From: a virus
Virus record (IMG/VR): IMGVR_UViG_3300046514_000687
Span: 47,031-111,030 of that record
Strand: one strand, 5' to 3'
Length of the DNA: 64,000 nucleotides
The notes under the pieces are model-generated. The model was given only the letters and a program-made list of their open reading frames with translations. It was not told the origin of the DNA and searched no databases. The position numbers were made by a program, and so were the translations under genes. Positions 48,027 to 56,583 of this stretch are shown here, in pieces; the stretch's first letter is position 1, and each line of letters begins with the position of its first letter.

Positions 48027-48349
48027 TGGCCCGCTTCCGCTGCCCCCACGGCCATCCGGGGCCCTTCCAGCTCAACGTCGAGGTGGCCTGCGGCTGGGTC
48101 GCCCGCGTGGATACTCTCGGCGAGATCCGCGTCGGCAGCCTGGAGTACGTCGAGCCGAGCGGTGCGGTGTGGGTGCTGTCCTGCCGCGCGCCCGATTGCG
48201 ACTGGGCGACTGAGCCGACCAGCCGGTTCTCCGTAACCCCGTACCCGCTGGCTCTCGCGGAGGGCGTGTGGGACCTCGTGACCGACCTCGTCACCGACCT
48301 GCGGCCTCGCCGCAGGGGCACGCGCCAAGGAGGCACTCGTGAGCGCTGA
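48026..48349 (+). CDS. Zinc-site protein
   Basis: 107 residues with CPHGHPGPF at the start and CRAPDCDW in the middle, possibly one zinc site across them. Basic tail. Overlaps the next gene. Confidence 0.55.
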   Translation: MARFRCPHGHPGPFQLNVEVACGWVARVDTLGEIRVGSLEYVEPSGAVWVLSCRAPDCDWATEPTSRFSVTPYPLALAEGVWDLVTDLVTDLRPRRRGTRQGGTRER

Positions 48350-48566
48350 CAACGTATCCGTCCCCATCGTGGTCCCCGCGCCGGTTCTGGAAGGGCTGGA
48401 GGCGGTGCGCGCGTCCGGCAAAACCAACATGTTCGACCGCCACGCCGTCGCCCGTCTGGCGATGGACGCCGGCTACTACGCCACCGCCTTGTGGGTCACC
48501 GAACACCGCGCCACCTACGCTGCCGGCATCTTTGCCGGCTTTGTCGCAGAAGGAGCCACGCCATGA
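48339..48566 (+). CDS. DUF5049-type protein
   Basis: GTG behind AAGGAGG; 75 residues. VLEGLEAVRASGKTNMFDR, LAMDAGYYATALWVTEH and YAAGIFAGF are the family pattern. Small phage protein of unknown function. Confidence 0.75.
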   Translation: MSADNVSVPIVVPAPVLEGLEAVRASGKTNMFDRHAVARLAMDAGYYATALWVTEHRATYAAGIFAGFVAEGATP

Positions 48567-49084
48567 GCAAGCGCCCCGCCATCCCCACCATCGATGAAGT
48601 CGCCGACGTCACCTGCACCATGCTGCGCCAGTGCCACAACTTGGAGCCGATGCTCCACGTTTGCCGCCCCGACCGCGACGAGCTAGTGCTGCTAGCCGAC
48701 CTGCCCGACACCGCCGACGGGCGTGAGGCCGCCGCCGCCGCCGTCGGCGCGACTGTCGGCGTGAGCGGCCCGATCCGGGCGGTCTACCTGATCCTGGAAG
48801 CCTGGGCGGTGGAGAAGACGCAGGAGGAGTACGCCCGTGGCGGCTACGTGCAGCCCCGCCACGACCCCGCACGCCGTGACATCCTGCTGATCTACGGCTG
48901 GTACCCCGACGGCCGCCCCATCGAGCGTCGCCAGTTTGCCGTCGCGAAGGACGGTGACAAGGTGACCGGCCTGACCGAGGAGCGCGCCGCCCGCCGCAGC
49001 CACGAGGCGCACAACACGCTGCTGGACGGCTTCGTCGCCGGCTACCAGGCCGCCCGCGCTGCCAAGCCCGCGCGTGAGAACTGA
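48563..49084 (+). CDS. Hypothetical protein
   Basis: ATGA overlap; 173 residues, alpha/beta. RDILLIYGWYPDGRPIERRQFAV in the second half, then helical. No family. Confidence 0.55.
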   Translation: MSKRPAIPTIDEVADVTCTMLRQCHNLEPMLHVCRPDRDELVLLADLPDTADGREAAAAAVGATVGVSGPIRAVYLILEAWAVEKTQEEYARGGYVQPRHDPARRDILLIYGWYPDGRPIERRQFAVAKDGDKVTGLTEERAARRSHEAHNTLLDGFVAGYQAARAAKPAREN

Positions 49085-49096
49085 GGGAGGCTCCCT

Positions 49097-49399
49097 GTGG
49101 CCGAGAGCCTGTGGTGCGTCCGCTGCGCGCGGGCTATCATCCCCGAGACGGTCTACCGCGACGCGTCGCAGAACTACCCCTACCACGGCAGCTGCCGCGG
49201 GCGGGTGCTCGACCTGGAGGGCAGCGACGCGCGCCTTCTGCTCGCCACCGTCCACCTGCACGCGCTGGACCGGGCACTAGCCGAGGCGCGCTACCACGCC
49301 GAAGAGCTGCAGGAGCCTGCCATGAACGCTCTGGGGCTGAAGCTGGCGGCCTGTCAGCAGGCTGCCGCGCGCTGGCGCCGCCGCCACGGGCTCGACTGA
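49097..49399 (+). CDS. Zinc-site helical protein
   Basis: GTG; 100 residues: LWCVRCARAI...YHGSC at the start (Cys3His), then a long helix (ALDRALAEARYHAEELQEP). TGATG overlap with the next gene. Confidence 0.6.
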   Translation: MAESLWCVRCARAIIPETVYRDASQNYPYHGSCRGRVLDLEGSDARLLLATVHLHALDRALAEARYHAEELQEPAMNALGLKLAACQQAAARWRRRHGLD

Positions 49400-49635
49400 T
49401 GAGCCGCGGCGTCGCCAACCCGGCGCAGCCCTTCCGCTGGGCGCTCACCGGCCGGCGGCAGACCTGGCACGCGCTGCTGCCTACTACCGCCGGCACCTAT
49501 TATGCCGCGCTCTGCGGCTACCGGCCCGGCACCGGCTGGGGCCCGCTGCTGGCCACGCCCCCGCGCCTGCCCCGCCAGCACGCCTGCCTGACCTGCCGCA
49601 CCTTCGCCCTCCGCCAGGGCAGCCCCGCCTACTGA
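49399..49635 (+). CDS. Hypothetical Cys protein
   Basis: 78 residues, ATG overlap. CGYRPGTGW and CLTCRTFALRQG may form a zinc site. Similar in layout to the N-terminus of the 49649 product. Confidence 0.55.
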   Translation: MSRGVANPAQPFRWALTGRRQTWHALLPTTAGTYYAALCGYRPGTGWGPLLATPPRLPRQHACLTCRTFALRQGSPAY

Positions 49636-49648
49636 GAGGAGGCCGCCT

Positions 49649-50707
49649 GTGTCTGCCCGCCTCGCGCTCCGCTGGGTCCAGCCCGCCCACGGGCGCACCC
49701 AGCACCAGGCCTACGCCACCACGACGACCACGCTCTGCGGCCAGCCCATCGCCGCCGACGCCGTCTGGAGCAACCGCGCCCGCGCCCCCTGCGCCGAGTG
49801 TCAGGCCCGCGACCCCGAGCGCGCTAGCTACATCGACTACCTGCTGGAATACATCGAGGGCGCTCGCGCCTGCCGCCCCCGCTACTTCAAGACTCACGAG
49901 CAGGTGGAGACCTCACCGCGCTTCTTCGACCGCGCCGAGCCGCTGCTCGCCGCCGAGCTGACCCACGGCGACATGGAGATCCGCACCGACCTCACGCCCC
50001 GCGACGTGCGCTGGCCGATGGATATGCGCGTGATCACCCGCAGCGACGACGAGGACCTGCCGGACGACGCCCCGCCCGAGGACCACACCGACCTCTGTTT
50101 CCTCCGCTTGCGCGGCCTGGACGCCCGCGCCGCCCGCGGCCGGCTGGGCGTGGCCTTGCCCTACCCCATCGAGTTCACCAGCGCCTTCCCCAAGAGCGGC
50201 GAGTCCTTCCGGATCCTGTTCGGCCTGGCCGCGCCCGGCCACTGGCGCGACGTAGGCCGCCGCGGTGGCGGGATGACCGTCCGTAGCGTCAGTGCCGACG
50301 AGGACCTGATCTACAGCCCGCGCTTCCAGATCTACCTGGGCCTCTGGGCGCTCCGCCCCCGGCAGTGGCGCGTCTACTTCGCCCTCGACGAGCACCCCGG
50401 CATCGAGCTGCCGACGGACCCGGTCGGCGCTCGCGCGGCCTTCCGCCTGCGCGACCTGCCCGCGGGCCAGGGCCGCCGCGCCGCGCTGCGCCACTGGGTC
50501 ACGGAGCACTGGCGCCAGAGCCGCGACGACGCCGCCGAGGAGCGCCTGGTGCGCGAGCACCTGCGCGGCGAGCGCCGCTTCGCCTGGCACGGCCTGCACT
50601 GCGAGATCACCCCGTCGCTCGACGACCAGGCGCGGGCCGCGACCGCCGCGGCCGACCGCGCCACCGCGCGCCGCGACGGCACCGACCGTCGCCCGAGGAG
50701 GCCCTGA
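49649..50707 (+). CDS. Large uncharacterised protein
   Basis: GTG behind GAGAGGAGG; 352 residues. N-terminal LCGQPI...CAECQAR zinc-like site, then a strand-rich middle (FRILFGLAAPGHW, FQIYLGLWAL, WRVYFALDE) and a helical Arg-rich C-terminus. I saw no HxD dioxygenase motif and no kinase loop. Function unknown, but its size and place just before the modification island make it worth a structure search. Confidence 0.55.
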   Translation: MSARLALRWVQPAHGRTQHQAYATTTTTLCGQPIAADAVWSNRARAPCAECQARDPERASYIDYLLEYIEGARACRPRYFKTHEQVETSPRFFDRAEPLLAAELTHGDMEIRTDLTPRDVRWPMDMRVITRSDDEDLPDDAPPEDHTDLCFLRLRGLDARAARGRLGVALPYPIEFTSAFPKSGESFRILFGLAAPGHWRDVGRRGGGMTVRSVSADEDLIYSPRFQIYLGLWALRPRQWRVYFALDEHPGIELPTDPVGARAAFRLRDLPAGQGRRAALRHWVTEHWRQSRDDAAEERLVREHLRGERRFAWHGLHCEITPSLDDQARAATAAADRATARRDGTDRRPRRP

Positions 50708-50952
50708 TGCCCGAGCGCCACAGCAGCCGCGCCCGCCAGGCCGCTCAACACACCATCACCTGCTCGGCCGAGGACGTCGACCCGTCGCACTATTACGTCG
50801 GTCCCGACCTGCCCAGCGACTGGGAGGAGATCTACCAGGCCGCCGAGGACGTGTATGCGTCGGCGATGCGGCACGACCCGCAGCCCCGCCAGCCCGTCAC
50901 GATCTCCTGGGACGCCTTCGCTGCGCTGCGCCGCGCGCTGGGCGAGCTGTGA
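50707..50952 (+). CDS. Hypothetical protein
   Basis: 81 residues, TGATG overlap; basic start, then acidic helices (EEIYQAAEDVYASAM). GTGA overlap with the next. Confidence 0.5.
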   Translation: MPERHSSRARQAAQHTITCSAEDVDPSHYYVGPDLPSDWEEIYQAAEDVYASAMRHDPQPRQPVTISWDAFAALRRALGEL

Positions 50953-51164
50953 GTCCCCGCCGGCGCCCCCGCCTGAAGATCCTCGGGTTCCAGCAGACGC
51001 CCGTCTACGGCCCGGCCATCGAGCGCGGCAACGGCACACTCCTGGCAGAGCACGGTCCGCCTACCGGCGAGGTGGTTCTGACCGTCTGGGTCTCGGGCCT
51101 GGCGGTCGACGTGACGGCACTCCAGCACGTGCTCAGCCGCCTCGCCGGCCTGCCCGTCCGATGA
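50949..51164 (+). CDS. Small beta/alpha protein
   Basis: 71 residues, GTG overlap. RLKILGFQQTPVYG strands, then a helix (ALQHVLSRLAGL). No family. Confidence 0.5.
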   Translation: MSPRRRPRLKILGFQQTPVYGPAIERGNGTLLAEHGPPTGEVVLTVWVSGLAVDVTALQHVLSRLAGLPVR

Positions 51165-51352
51165 CTGACGAGGAGCCGCGCCCGCCCCGCCTCTGGCGGC
51201 AGCTCGCTCTGCCGGATGACCCCGCGGACTGGTTCAGCGAGTCGCTGCCGGACTGTTGGCAGTGCGCCGACTGCGGCTATCAGGGTTCCCTGCTGCTCCT
51301 CCAGGCGCACATCGGGTTGATGCCCCGCGGCGCGTGCTACGATAGCGGCTAG
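51161..51352 (+). CDS. Single CCHC-finger protein
   Basis: ATGA overlap; 63 residues. WQCADCGYQGSLLLLQAHIG then Cys: the same finger type as in the 9139 product. Probably a DNA-binding microprotein. Confidence 0.6.
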   Translation: MTDEEPRPPRLWRQLALPDDPADWFSESLPDCWQCADCGYQGSLLLLQAHIGLMPRGACYDSG

Positions 51353-51378
51353 CCGCAGCCCGTATCCGGAGGCTCGCG

Positions 51379-51933
51379 ATGGCCGACGCGCCGCCGCTCA
51401 GCGACATCCGCATCGTCGGCTACCGCCTCGTGCCTCCGGACCAGCTTCTGGCTAACCCCGCCAACGCGCGCCGCCACCCGAACGTCCAGCGCGAGTCCGT
51501 GCGCGCCAGCCTGCGCCAGCTCGGCTGGATCGCGCCCGTCCTCCAGTCCGTCCGCAGCGGCGCTCTGCTCGACGGCCACCTGCGCGTGGAGGAGGCCCTC
51601 TCGGCGGCCGTCCCCCTGATCCCCGTCTGCGACGTAGACGTCACGCCGGAGCAGGAGGCGCTCGCCCTCGCCGTCTACGACCCGATCACCAACATGGCCG
51701 CCTACGACGCGGAAGCTACCCAGCACCTGCTGGCCTCGGTCCGCACCGACGAGGCGGCCCTGCAAGATATTCTCCTCGACCTGGCCCAGCGGGCGACACC
51801 GTCCGCGCGCCCGCCCAAGCCGGTTGTCACGCACTGGAGCGTGATCGTGGACTGCGCCGACGAGACCGGCCAGCGGACACTGCTGCGCCGCCTGGCCCAG
51901 GAGGGACTGCGATGTCGAGCCCTGAACAGCTAG
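51379..51933 (+). CDS. ParB/Srx-like protein
   Basis: ATG behind CCGGAGG; 184 residues. LVPPDQLLANPANARRHPN, LRQLGWIAPVLQSV, ALLDGHLRVEEAL and IPVCDVDVTPEQE form the ParB nuclease-like core (residues 15-110), with a helical tail. No HTH. It overlaps another ParB-like gene. ParB-like proteins next to DNA-modifying enzymes are a recurring phage pattern. Confidence 0.8.
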   Translation: MADAPPLSDIRIVGYRLVPPDQLLANPANARRHPNVQRESVRASLRQLGWIAPVLQSVRSGALLDGHLRVEEALSAAVPLIPVCDVDVTPEQEALALAVYDPITNMAAYDAEATQHLLASVRTDEAALQDILLDLAQRATPSARPPKPVVTHWSVIVDCADETGQRTLLRRLAQEGLRCRALNS

Positions 51934-52658
51934 CTGACGATGTGCTGCGCGGCGAGGACCTGAGCCATACCTGGGTCGCCGACGGAGAAGACGCCACCGA
52001 GGACGCCGCCGCGCTTCCGCTGGAGTGGGTCGCCGTCGCTGCCCTCCAGGACCACCCCCAGAACTACCGCCGCCACCCGCCCGACCAGATCGCCCACATC
52101 AAGGAGTCCCTGCGCCTGCACGGCCTCTACCGGAATATCGTCGTCGCCGAGGACGACACTATTCTGGCCGGCCACGGCGTCGTCCGCGCCATCCGCGAGC
52201 TGGGCTGGGCGCGCGTGCCCGTCGTCCGCCGCGCCCTCCCGCCCGACCACCCCCTCGCCCTCAAGCTGCTCGCCGGCGACAACGAGATCAGCCACCTCGC
52301 CGAGGTCGAGGACCGCAAGCTGACCGAGATGCTTCGCGGTCTCAAGGAGGCCGAGGGCGTGGGCCTGCTGGGCACCGGCTACGACGAGATGATGCTTGCC
52401 AACCTGTTGTTCGTCACTCGCCCGGAGAGCGAGATCGCCGACCGCGACGAGGCCGCCCACTGGGTCGGCATGCCGGAGTACGAGCCGGGCGAGCGCCCGC
52501 CCCAGCTTATGATCAGCTTCGCTACTGAAGCCGAGAAGATCGCCTTCCTCGTGCAGATCGGCGTGACGAACTACCGCGGCCGCGGCGGGCGTGTCTGGAC
52601 CTGCTGGTACCCCGACCGTGCCCAGGACGACACGTCGTCGCTTGAGTTCGTGGGGTGA
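51912..52658 (+). CDS. ParB-like protein
   Basis: 248 residues; overlaps the previous gene by 22 bp. EWVAVAALQDHPQNYRRHP, LRLHGLYRNIVVAEDDTILAGHGVVRAIRELGW and VPVVRRALPPDHP are the ParB core (36-125), followed by a long extension. The ILAGHG element matches ParB domains that guide phage DNA methylases. Coupled (GTGA) to the methyltransferase. Confidence 0.8.
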   Translation: MSSPEQLADDVLRGEDLSHTWVADGEDATEDAAALPLEWVAVAALQDHPQNYRRHPPDQIAHIKESLRLHGLYRNIVVAEDDTILAGHGVVRAIRELGWARVPVVRRALPPDHPLALKLLAGDNEISHLAEVEDRKLTEMLRGLKEAEGVGLLGTGYDEMMLANLLFVTRPESEIADRDEAAHWVGMPEYEPGERPPQLMISFATEAEKIAFLVQIGVTNYRGRGGRVWTCWYPDRAQDDTSSLEFVG

Positions 52659-53545
52659 CCGCCGTGGCGCTGCCGGTGCTGCGGCGCGACGTGTCGCGGC
52701 GACCCGCCGCGGAAGCGAGCGTCCTCGACCTCGGGCTCCGCGCTGCCTGGCTGCGCTTCTTGCGGAGCTGCGCGGATCTGGGCACCGTCGACTGCCAGAT
52801 CGTCGCAGCCAGCGCGCGGGAGGCCGTCGCGCGCATCCGCCACCGCGCGCCCTCCGCGTTACTGCCCGGCCCGAGCCGGCAGTTGGAGGCCGTCTGGTAC
52901 GCCAGCATTGCGGCCGGGACGCCCGATTACGGCGTCTATGTCACCGACGCCTACCTGGGCGACCTCTGGGCCTGCTGGGCCTGCGGCTCGCGGGGCTACC
53001 TGCGCGAGCTGGCCGCACCGCGCGGGCTGCCGCCGGCGGGGTTCCGTCACCACCTCGGGCCCGCCCGCGTCATCGTAGACCTCGGGTGCGGCACGGGCCT
53101 GACCACGGCCGCTCTCTACGAGCTGTTTCCCGCTAGCGTCGTCGTCGGGACGAACCTGCCCGGTACCGTCCAGTGGGCGCTCGCTGCGCAGGCCGCCGCG
53201 CAGTACGGGTTTCGGCTGGCGGCCACTCTCGAGACCTGCCCCGCGCCGGCGGACCTGGTGTTCGCTTCCGAGTACTTCGAGCACTGGGAAGCTCCGCTGG
53301 ACCACCTGGCAGACGTGCTCGCGACGTTGCGCCCGCGCGCCCTGCTGACCGCTAACACGTTTCAGAGCCCCGGCATCGGCCACTTTCCCCGCTATCGCGT
53401 GGCCGGCGTCGCGGCATCCGGCCGCGCGACGGCGATCGCCTTCGCCGCGCACCTGCGCGCCGCCGGCTACACGCGCGTGCCGACCCGGTTCTGGAACCAG
53501 CGCCCGACGTACTGGCGCCGCTCTCTCGCGCCCGAGGAGTCTTGA
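52655..53545 (+). CDS. SAM-dependent methyltransferase
   Basis: GTGA overlap; 296 residues. A helical N-terminal 130 residues, then VIVDLGCGTGLTTAALYELFP (motif I at about 141-148), VVGTNLPGTVQWA, and ADLVFASEYFEHWEAPLDHLADVLATLRPRALL (motifs IV-V). Class I Rossmann methylase. Placed between ParB-like proteins and DNA glycosyltransferases, so a role in a base-modification pathway is likely (inference). Confidence 0.8.
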   Translation: MTAVALPVLRRDVSRRPAAEASVLDLGLRAAWLRFLRSCADLGTVDCQIVAASAREAVARIRHRAPSALLPGPSRQLEAVWYASIAAGTPDYGVYVTDAYLGDLWACWACGSRGYLRELAAPRGLPPAGFRHHLGPARVIVDLGCGTGLTTAALYELFPASVVVGTNLPGTVQWALAAQAAAQYGFRLAATLETCPAPADLVFASEYFEHWEAPLDHLADVLATLRPRALLTANTFQSPGIGHFPRYRVAGVAASGRATAIAFAAHLRAAGYTRVPTRFWNQRPTYWRRSLAPEES

Positions 53546-55270
53546 GTGGAAGCGCCGACCCTGCCCCGCTACCCCGTCTACATCCCGTCGGTCGGCCGCG
53601 CCGCGGCGGACATGAGCCTCACGGCTAACTGCCTGACCCGCGACAGCATCCCCTTCTTCCTGGTGGTCCATCCGGAGGAGGCTGACGCCTACGCAGCGCG
53701 GTTCGCCCGCGCGCAGATCCTGGAACTGCCCTTCCCCAAGTGCGGCTACGCCGTGCCCGCGCGCAACTGGATCAAGGCCCACTCGCTCGCAAACGGCGAC
53801 GCGCGTCACTGGCAGCTCGATGACAACATGCGAATGTTCCGCCGCCGCTACCGCGGCAAGCGCATCCCCGTCAAGGCGGGCATCGCCCTGCGCGCTACCG
53901 AAGACTTCGTCGACCGCTACACCAACGTCGCCCTGGCCGCCATCCAGTACACGATGTTCGTGATCGCCAAGATGCCGGCCTTCTACGTCAATGCCCACGT
54001 CTACTCCTGCGTCGCCCCCGAGACGCCCGTCCTCTGCGCGGATCTGGTCTGGCGCGCGGCCGGGGAGCTGGCGGTGGGGCAGGAGATCGTGGCCTTCGAC
54101 GCGGAGCCCGCCCCGGCCGGTCGGGGCGTCAACGCGCGCAGCTACCGCACCGCGACGGTCCAGGCGAACCTGCCCGCGACGAAGCCCTCGTATCGCCTGT
54201 GGACCGATGACGGTCCGCCGATCCAGGCTAGCGCCGAACACCCGTGGCTCGTCTGGCGCGCTCCGTTGCGCCAGCGCCACTGGGGCGATGGGATGCCGGG
54301 AGACCCGCACGGGCGCGAGGAGCTGGGCTGGGTGCCGACCGCTGACCTGCGTGTCGGCGACCGCCTTGCCTTCCTCGGTGCGCCCTGGGAGCGGGACGAG
54401 TCTCACGAGGCTGGCTGGATCAGCGGGCTGTACGACGGCGAGGGCTCCTGCACGGTGCGCCAGCCGCCGGACGGGCGCGGCATCCAGCTCGGCATCGCGC
54501 AGGGCGACGGCCCGGTCCTCGACCGCCTGGTGACCGGACTGCGCGCGCGCGGGTATGGCGTCGGCGTCTCTGGCGCGGGCGGGTCGGGCTCGCAGGTCGT
54601 ACGGACCGCGCGAATCGGCGACGGGTTCCGGGGCGCGCTCCGCTTTGCGGGCGAGTTCGGCCCGACTCGCCTGCTGGCCAAGGCTGCCCAGCTCTGGGAG
54701 GGGCGCGGCGTTCGCCAGGGCCAGTCGTACTCGCTGGCGACGATTACCGAGATCGTGCCGCTGGGCGACCAGCTCGTCGCCTCGATCCAGACCTCGACGG
54801 GGACATTCATTACAGCCGGCTACCTCACTCACAACTGCACGCTGGTCAACAACAGCATCCCCCACGCCTGGCGCGGGCGCTATAACGACGACACGGACAT
54901 CACGCTCCAGGTGCTCGCGGACGGCTGGTGCACCGTCGTGCTGAACGCCTTCATGGTCGACAAGATGCGGACGCTGACGATGAAAGGCGGCATGAACGGG
55001 GTCTACCAGGGCGACGGCCGCCTGGAGATGGCGCGCTCTCTGGAGCGCGTCTGGCCGGGGGTGGTGACCACGATCCGCCGCTTCAAGCGCCCGCAGCACT
55101 GGATCCGGAATCAGTGGCAGCACTTCGACACGCCGCTCCAGTACCGCCCGGACTTCGATCCCACCGCGCTGCCGAAGGTCGACGAGCTGGGGATGGAGCT
55201 GCGCGCCGTCCGCGAGGTGCAGAGCGCCCGCCTGCGCGGGCTGCTGGCCGACCGCGAGCCGCCCTCGTGA
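53546..55270 (+). CDS. TET/JBP-associated-type glycosyltransferase with intein
   Basis: 574 residues, of which 276 are an intein (54008-54835); the spliced protein has 298. Extein: YPVYIPSVGRAA, IPFFLVVHPEEADAY, HWQLDDNMRMF (catalytic DxD-like DDN), then after the intein RYNDDTDITLQVLADGWCTVVLN and a region that ends RNQWQHFDTPL. This order matches the TAGT family that glycosylates hydroxymethylated pyrimidines in phage DNA. A second, intein-free copy follows. Confidence 0.7.
   Translation: MEAPTLPRYPVYIPSVGRAAADMSLTANCLTRDSIPFFLVVHPEEADAYAARFARAQILELPFPKCGYAVPARNWIKAHSLANGDARHWQLDDNMRMFRRRYRGKRIPVKAGIALRATEDFVDRYTNVALAAIQYTMFVIAKMPAFYVNAHVYSCVAPETPVLCADLVWRAAGELAVGQEIVAFDAEPAPAGRGVNARSYRTATVQANLPATKPSYRLWTDDGPPIQASAEHPWLVWRAPLRQRHWGDGMPGDPHGREELGWVPTADLRVGDRLAFLGAPWERDESHEAGWISGLYDGEGSCTVRQPPDGRGIQLGIAQGDGPVLDRLVTGLRARGYGVGVSGAGGSGSQVVRTARIGDGFRGALRFAGEFGPTRLLAKAAQLWEGRGVRQGQSYSLATITEIVPLGDQLVASIQTSTGTFITAGYLTHNCTLVNNSIPHAWRGRYNDDTDITLQVLADGWCTVVLNAFMVDKMRTLTMKGGMNGVYQGDGRLEMARSLERVWPGVVTTIRRFKRPQHWIRNQWQHFDTPLQYRPDFDPTALPKVDELGMELRAVREVQSARLRGLLADREPPS
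54008..54835 (+). other. Class 1 intein with LAGLIDADG endonuclease in glycosyltransferase
   Basis: 276 residues. N-end CVAPETPVLC, Cys-1 nucleophile; block B IQASAEHPWL; endonuclease motif GWISGLYDGEGSC; C-end SIQTSTGTFITAGYLTHN followed by extein Cys. It interrupts at YS|C. The insertion point corresponds to a Cys kept in the downstream paralogue. Confidence 0.85.
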
Positions 55271-56037
55271 CCGCTGCCCTCCGCTACCCCATCTACATTC
55301 CGAGCAAGGAACGCGCGGGTGTGGCTCCCCTGCCCGACCTGCTCGCTGCCGCCGGCGTGCCCTACCGCCTGGCCGTGGACCCGCCGGACGTCGAGGCTTA
55401 CACGGCCCGCTACGGCGCCGCGGCGGTGTTTCCGCTCCCCCCAGCCGGCGTCGGCTCCATCTTTGCCGCGCGCGACGCGATCCGGGCCGATGCGGCGGCC
55501 GGGCCGGCCACTCGCCACTGGCAGCTCGACGACGATATCCGCCAGTTCCTCGCCTGGACCGACGGCCGGCGGCAGCCCTGCGACCCCATCTACGCGCTCG
55601 GCGCCGTCGAGGCGTTCGCGGACCGCCACACCAATATCGGAGTGGCCGGCCCGGCGTTCAGCCTGTGGGCCTTCCGCCCCCGCCACGCGCTCCGCGTCAA
55701 CGGCCCCGTCGTCTGCGCGCTGTTGATTGACAACGCGCTCCCCTGCCGCTTCCGCGGCCCCTGCTCCGAGGACCTGGACTTCAACCTCCAGGCTCTTGCC
55801 GCCGGCCACTGCACCGTCGTTCTCCAGACTGTCCAGTTCGTCATCGTGGGGACCATGACCCAGCCTGGCGGTATGCGCCCCGTCTACAGCCGGAGCGACG
55901 GCCGCTTGCGCCTCGTGCGGGATCTAGAGCGCCGCTGGCCCGGCGTCGTGACGACGCGCCGCGTCTACGGCGAGCCGCGGCCCCATATCGCCTGGCGGAA
56001 GTTCGACACGCCGCTACGCCCCTGCTCGGACGCCTAG
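55267..56037 (+). CDS. TET/JBP-associated-type glycosyltransferase, second copy
   Basis: GTGA overlap; 256 residues. YPIYIPSKERAG, VPYRLAVDPPDVEAY, RHWQLDDDIRQF, GPCSEDLDFNLQALAAGHCTVV and IAWRKFDTPL match the 53546 exteins throughout, so the two are tandem paralogues. They might act on different sugars or add sugars in sequence. No base oxygenase or hydroxymethyltransferase is visible in the window. Confidence 0.7.
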   Translation: MTAALRYPIYIPSKERAGVAPLPDLLAAAGVPYRLAVDPPDVEAYTARYGAAAVFPLPPAGVGSIFAARDAIRADAAAGPATRHWQLDDDIRQFLAWTDGRRQPCDPIYALGAVEAFADRHTNIGVAGPAFSLWAFRPRHALRVNGPVVCALLIDNALPCRFRGPCSEDLDFNLQALAAGHCTVVLQTVQFVIVGTMTQPGGMRPVYSRSDGRLRLVRDLERRWPGVVTTRRVYGEPRPHIAWRKFDTPLRPCSDA

Positions 56038-56067
56038 GCGTCACGCGCCTCGTTGCCAGCGGCGCTA

Positions 56068-56076
56068 TGGTATGAT
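56068..56076 (+). promoter_or_regulatory. Extended -10 promoter for packaging genes
   Basis: TGGTATGAT (TGN plus TATGAT, 56068-56076) in the 78-bp gap before TerS; a TTGCCA further up has wrong spacing (12 bp), so this would be an extended -10 promoter. It lacks the GGTACC pair, in line with separate late control. Confidence 0.45.
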
Positions 56077-56115
56077 AACCCGCAAGCCCGCGCCTAGCCG
56101 CGCCCCGGAGGCCGC

Positions 56116-56580
56116 GTGAGCGTCGATACTGCTCCCCACTCCCTACACGCAGAAAAAGCGCCCGAGCAGTCGCCTCAGGATCAGTACACCATCCAGCAGT
56201 GCGGTGAGGCCCTCACCGACTCGCTCGGCAACGTCGCCGCCGCCGCCCGCGCCCTCCACTGCGACCGCTCCACCCTCTACGACTACATCCACCGCTACCC
56301 CGCTCTCGCCCGCATCACTACCGACGCCCGCGAGGCCCTCATCGACCACGCCGAGTCCGCCCTGCGCGCCGCCGTCCTGGAGAAGCAGGGCTGGGCCGTG
56401 TGTTTTACGCTGAAGACGCTCGGCCGCGACCGCGGCTACATCGAGCGCGTCGAGCAGGCCCACACCGGCCCCACCGGCAGCGGCCCCGTGGAGTTCACGA
56501 TCAACCTCGCCGGCCCCCGCTCGGCGGCCCTGCGCGCCGCCCACGCGGACGACCCCCGCGAGCTGCCGCCGGAGGCGTAA
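56116..56580 (+). CDS. terS: Terminase small subunit-like protein
   Basis: GTG behind CGGAGG; 154 residues. LTDSLGNVAAAARALHCDRSTLYDYIHRYPAL is an HTH; ALIDHAESALRAAVLEKQGWAVCFTLKTLGRDRGYIER is the helical oligomerisation pattern typical of phage small terminases. Located directly before TerL. Confidence 0.75.
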   Translation: MSVDTAPHSLHAEKAPEQSPQDQYTIQQCGEALTDSLGNVAAAARALHCDRSTLYDYIHRYPALARITTDAREALIDHAESALRAAVLEKQGWAVCFTLKTLGRDRGYIERVEQAHTGPTGSGPVEFTINLAGPRSAALRAAHADDPRELPPEA

Positions 56581-56583
56581 GCC

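Noticed and set aside
49649-50707. Considered as TET/JBP oxygenase for the modification island
   Set aside because: No HxD...H iron-binding motif was found; the N-terminal zinc-like site and strand-rich body do not match that fold.
7780-53170. Single GGTACC sites (for example 7783, 21347, 33538, 38611, 44200, 53162)
   Set aside because: They lie inside genes, have no second GGTACC 7 nt away and no TATAAT, so they are not operators.
52859-55123. 754-codon minus-strand open frame
   Set aside because: It runs antisense to the methyltransferase and the glycosyltransferase-intein gene, whose motifs and overlaps are clear; the translation is low-complexity Arg/Ala/Val and has no recognisable domain. 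It is a by-product of high GC.
56053-56058. TTGCCA as -35 of the packaging promoter
   Set aside because: Only 12 bp from the TATGAT box; the extended -10 (TGGTATGAT) is the better explanation.
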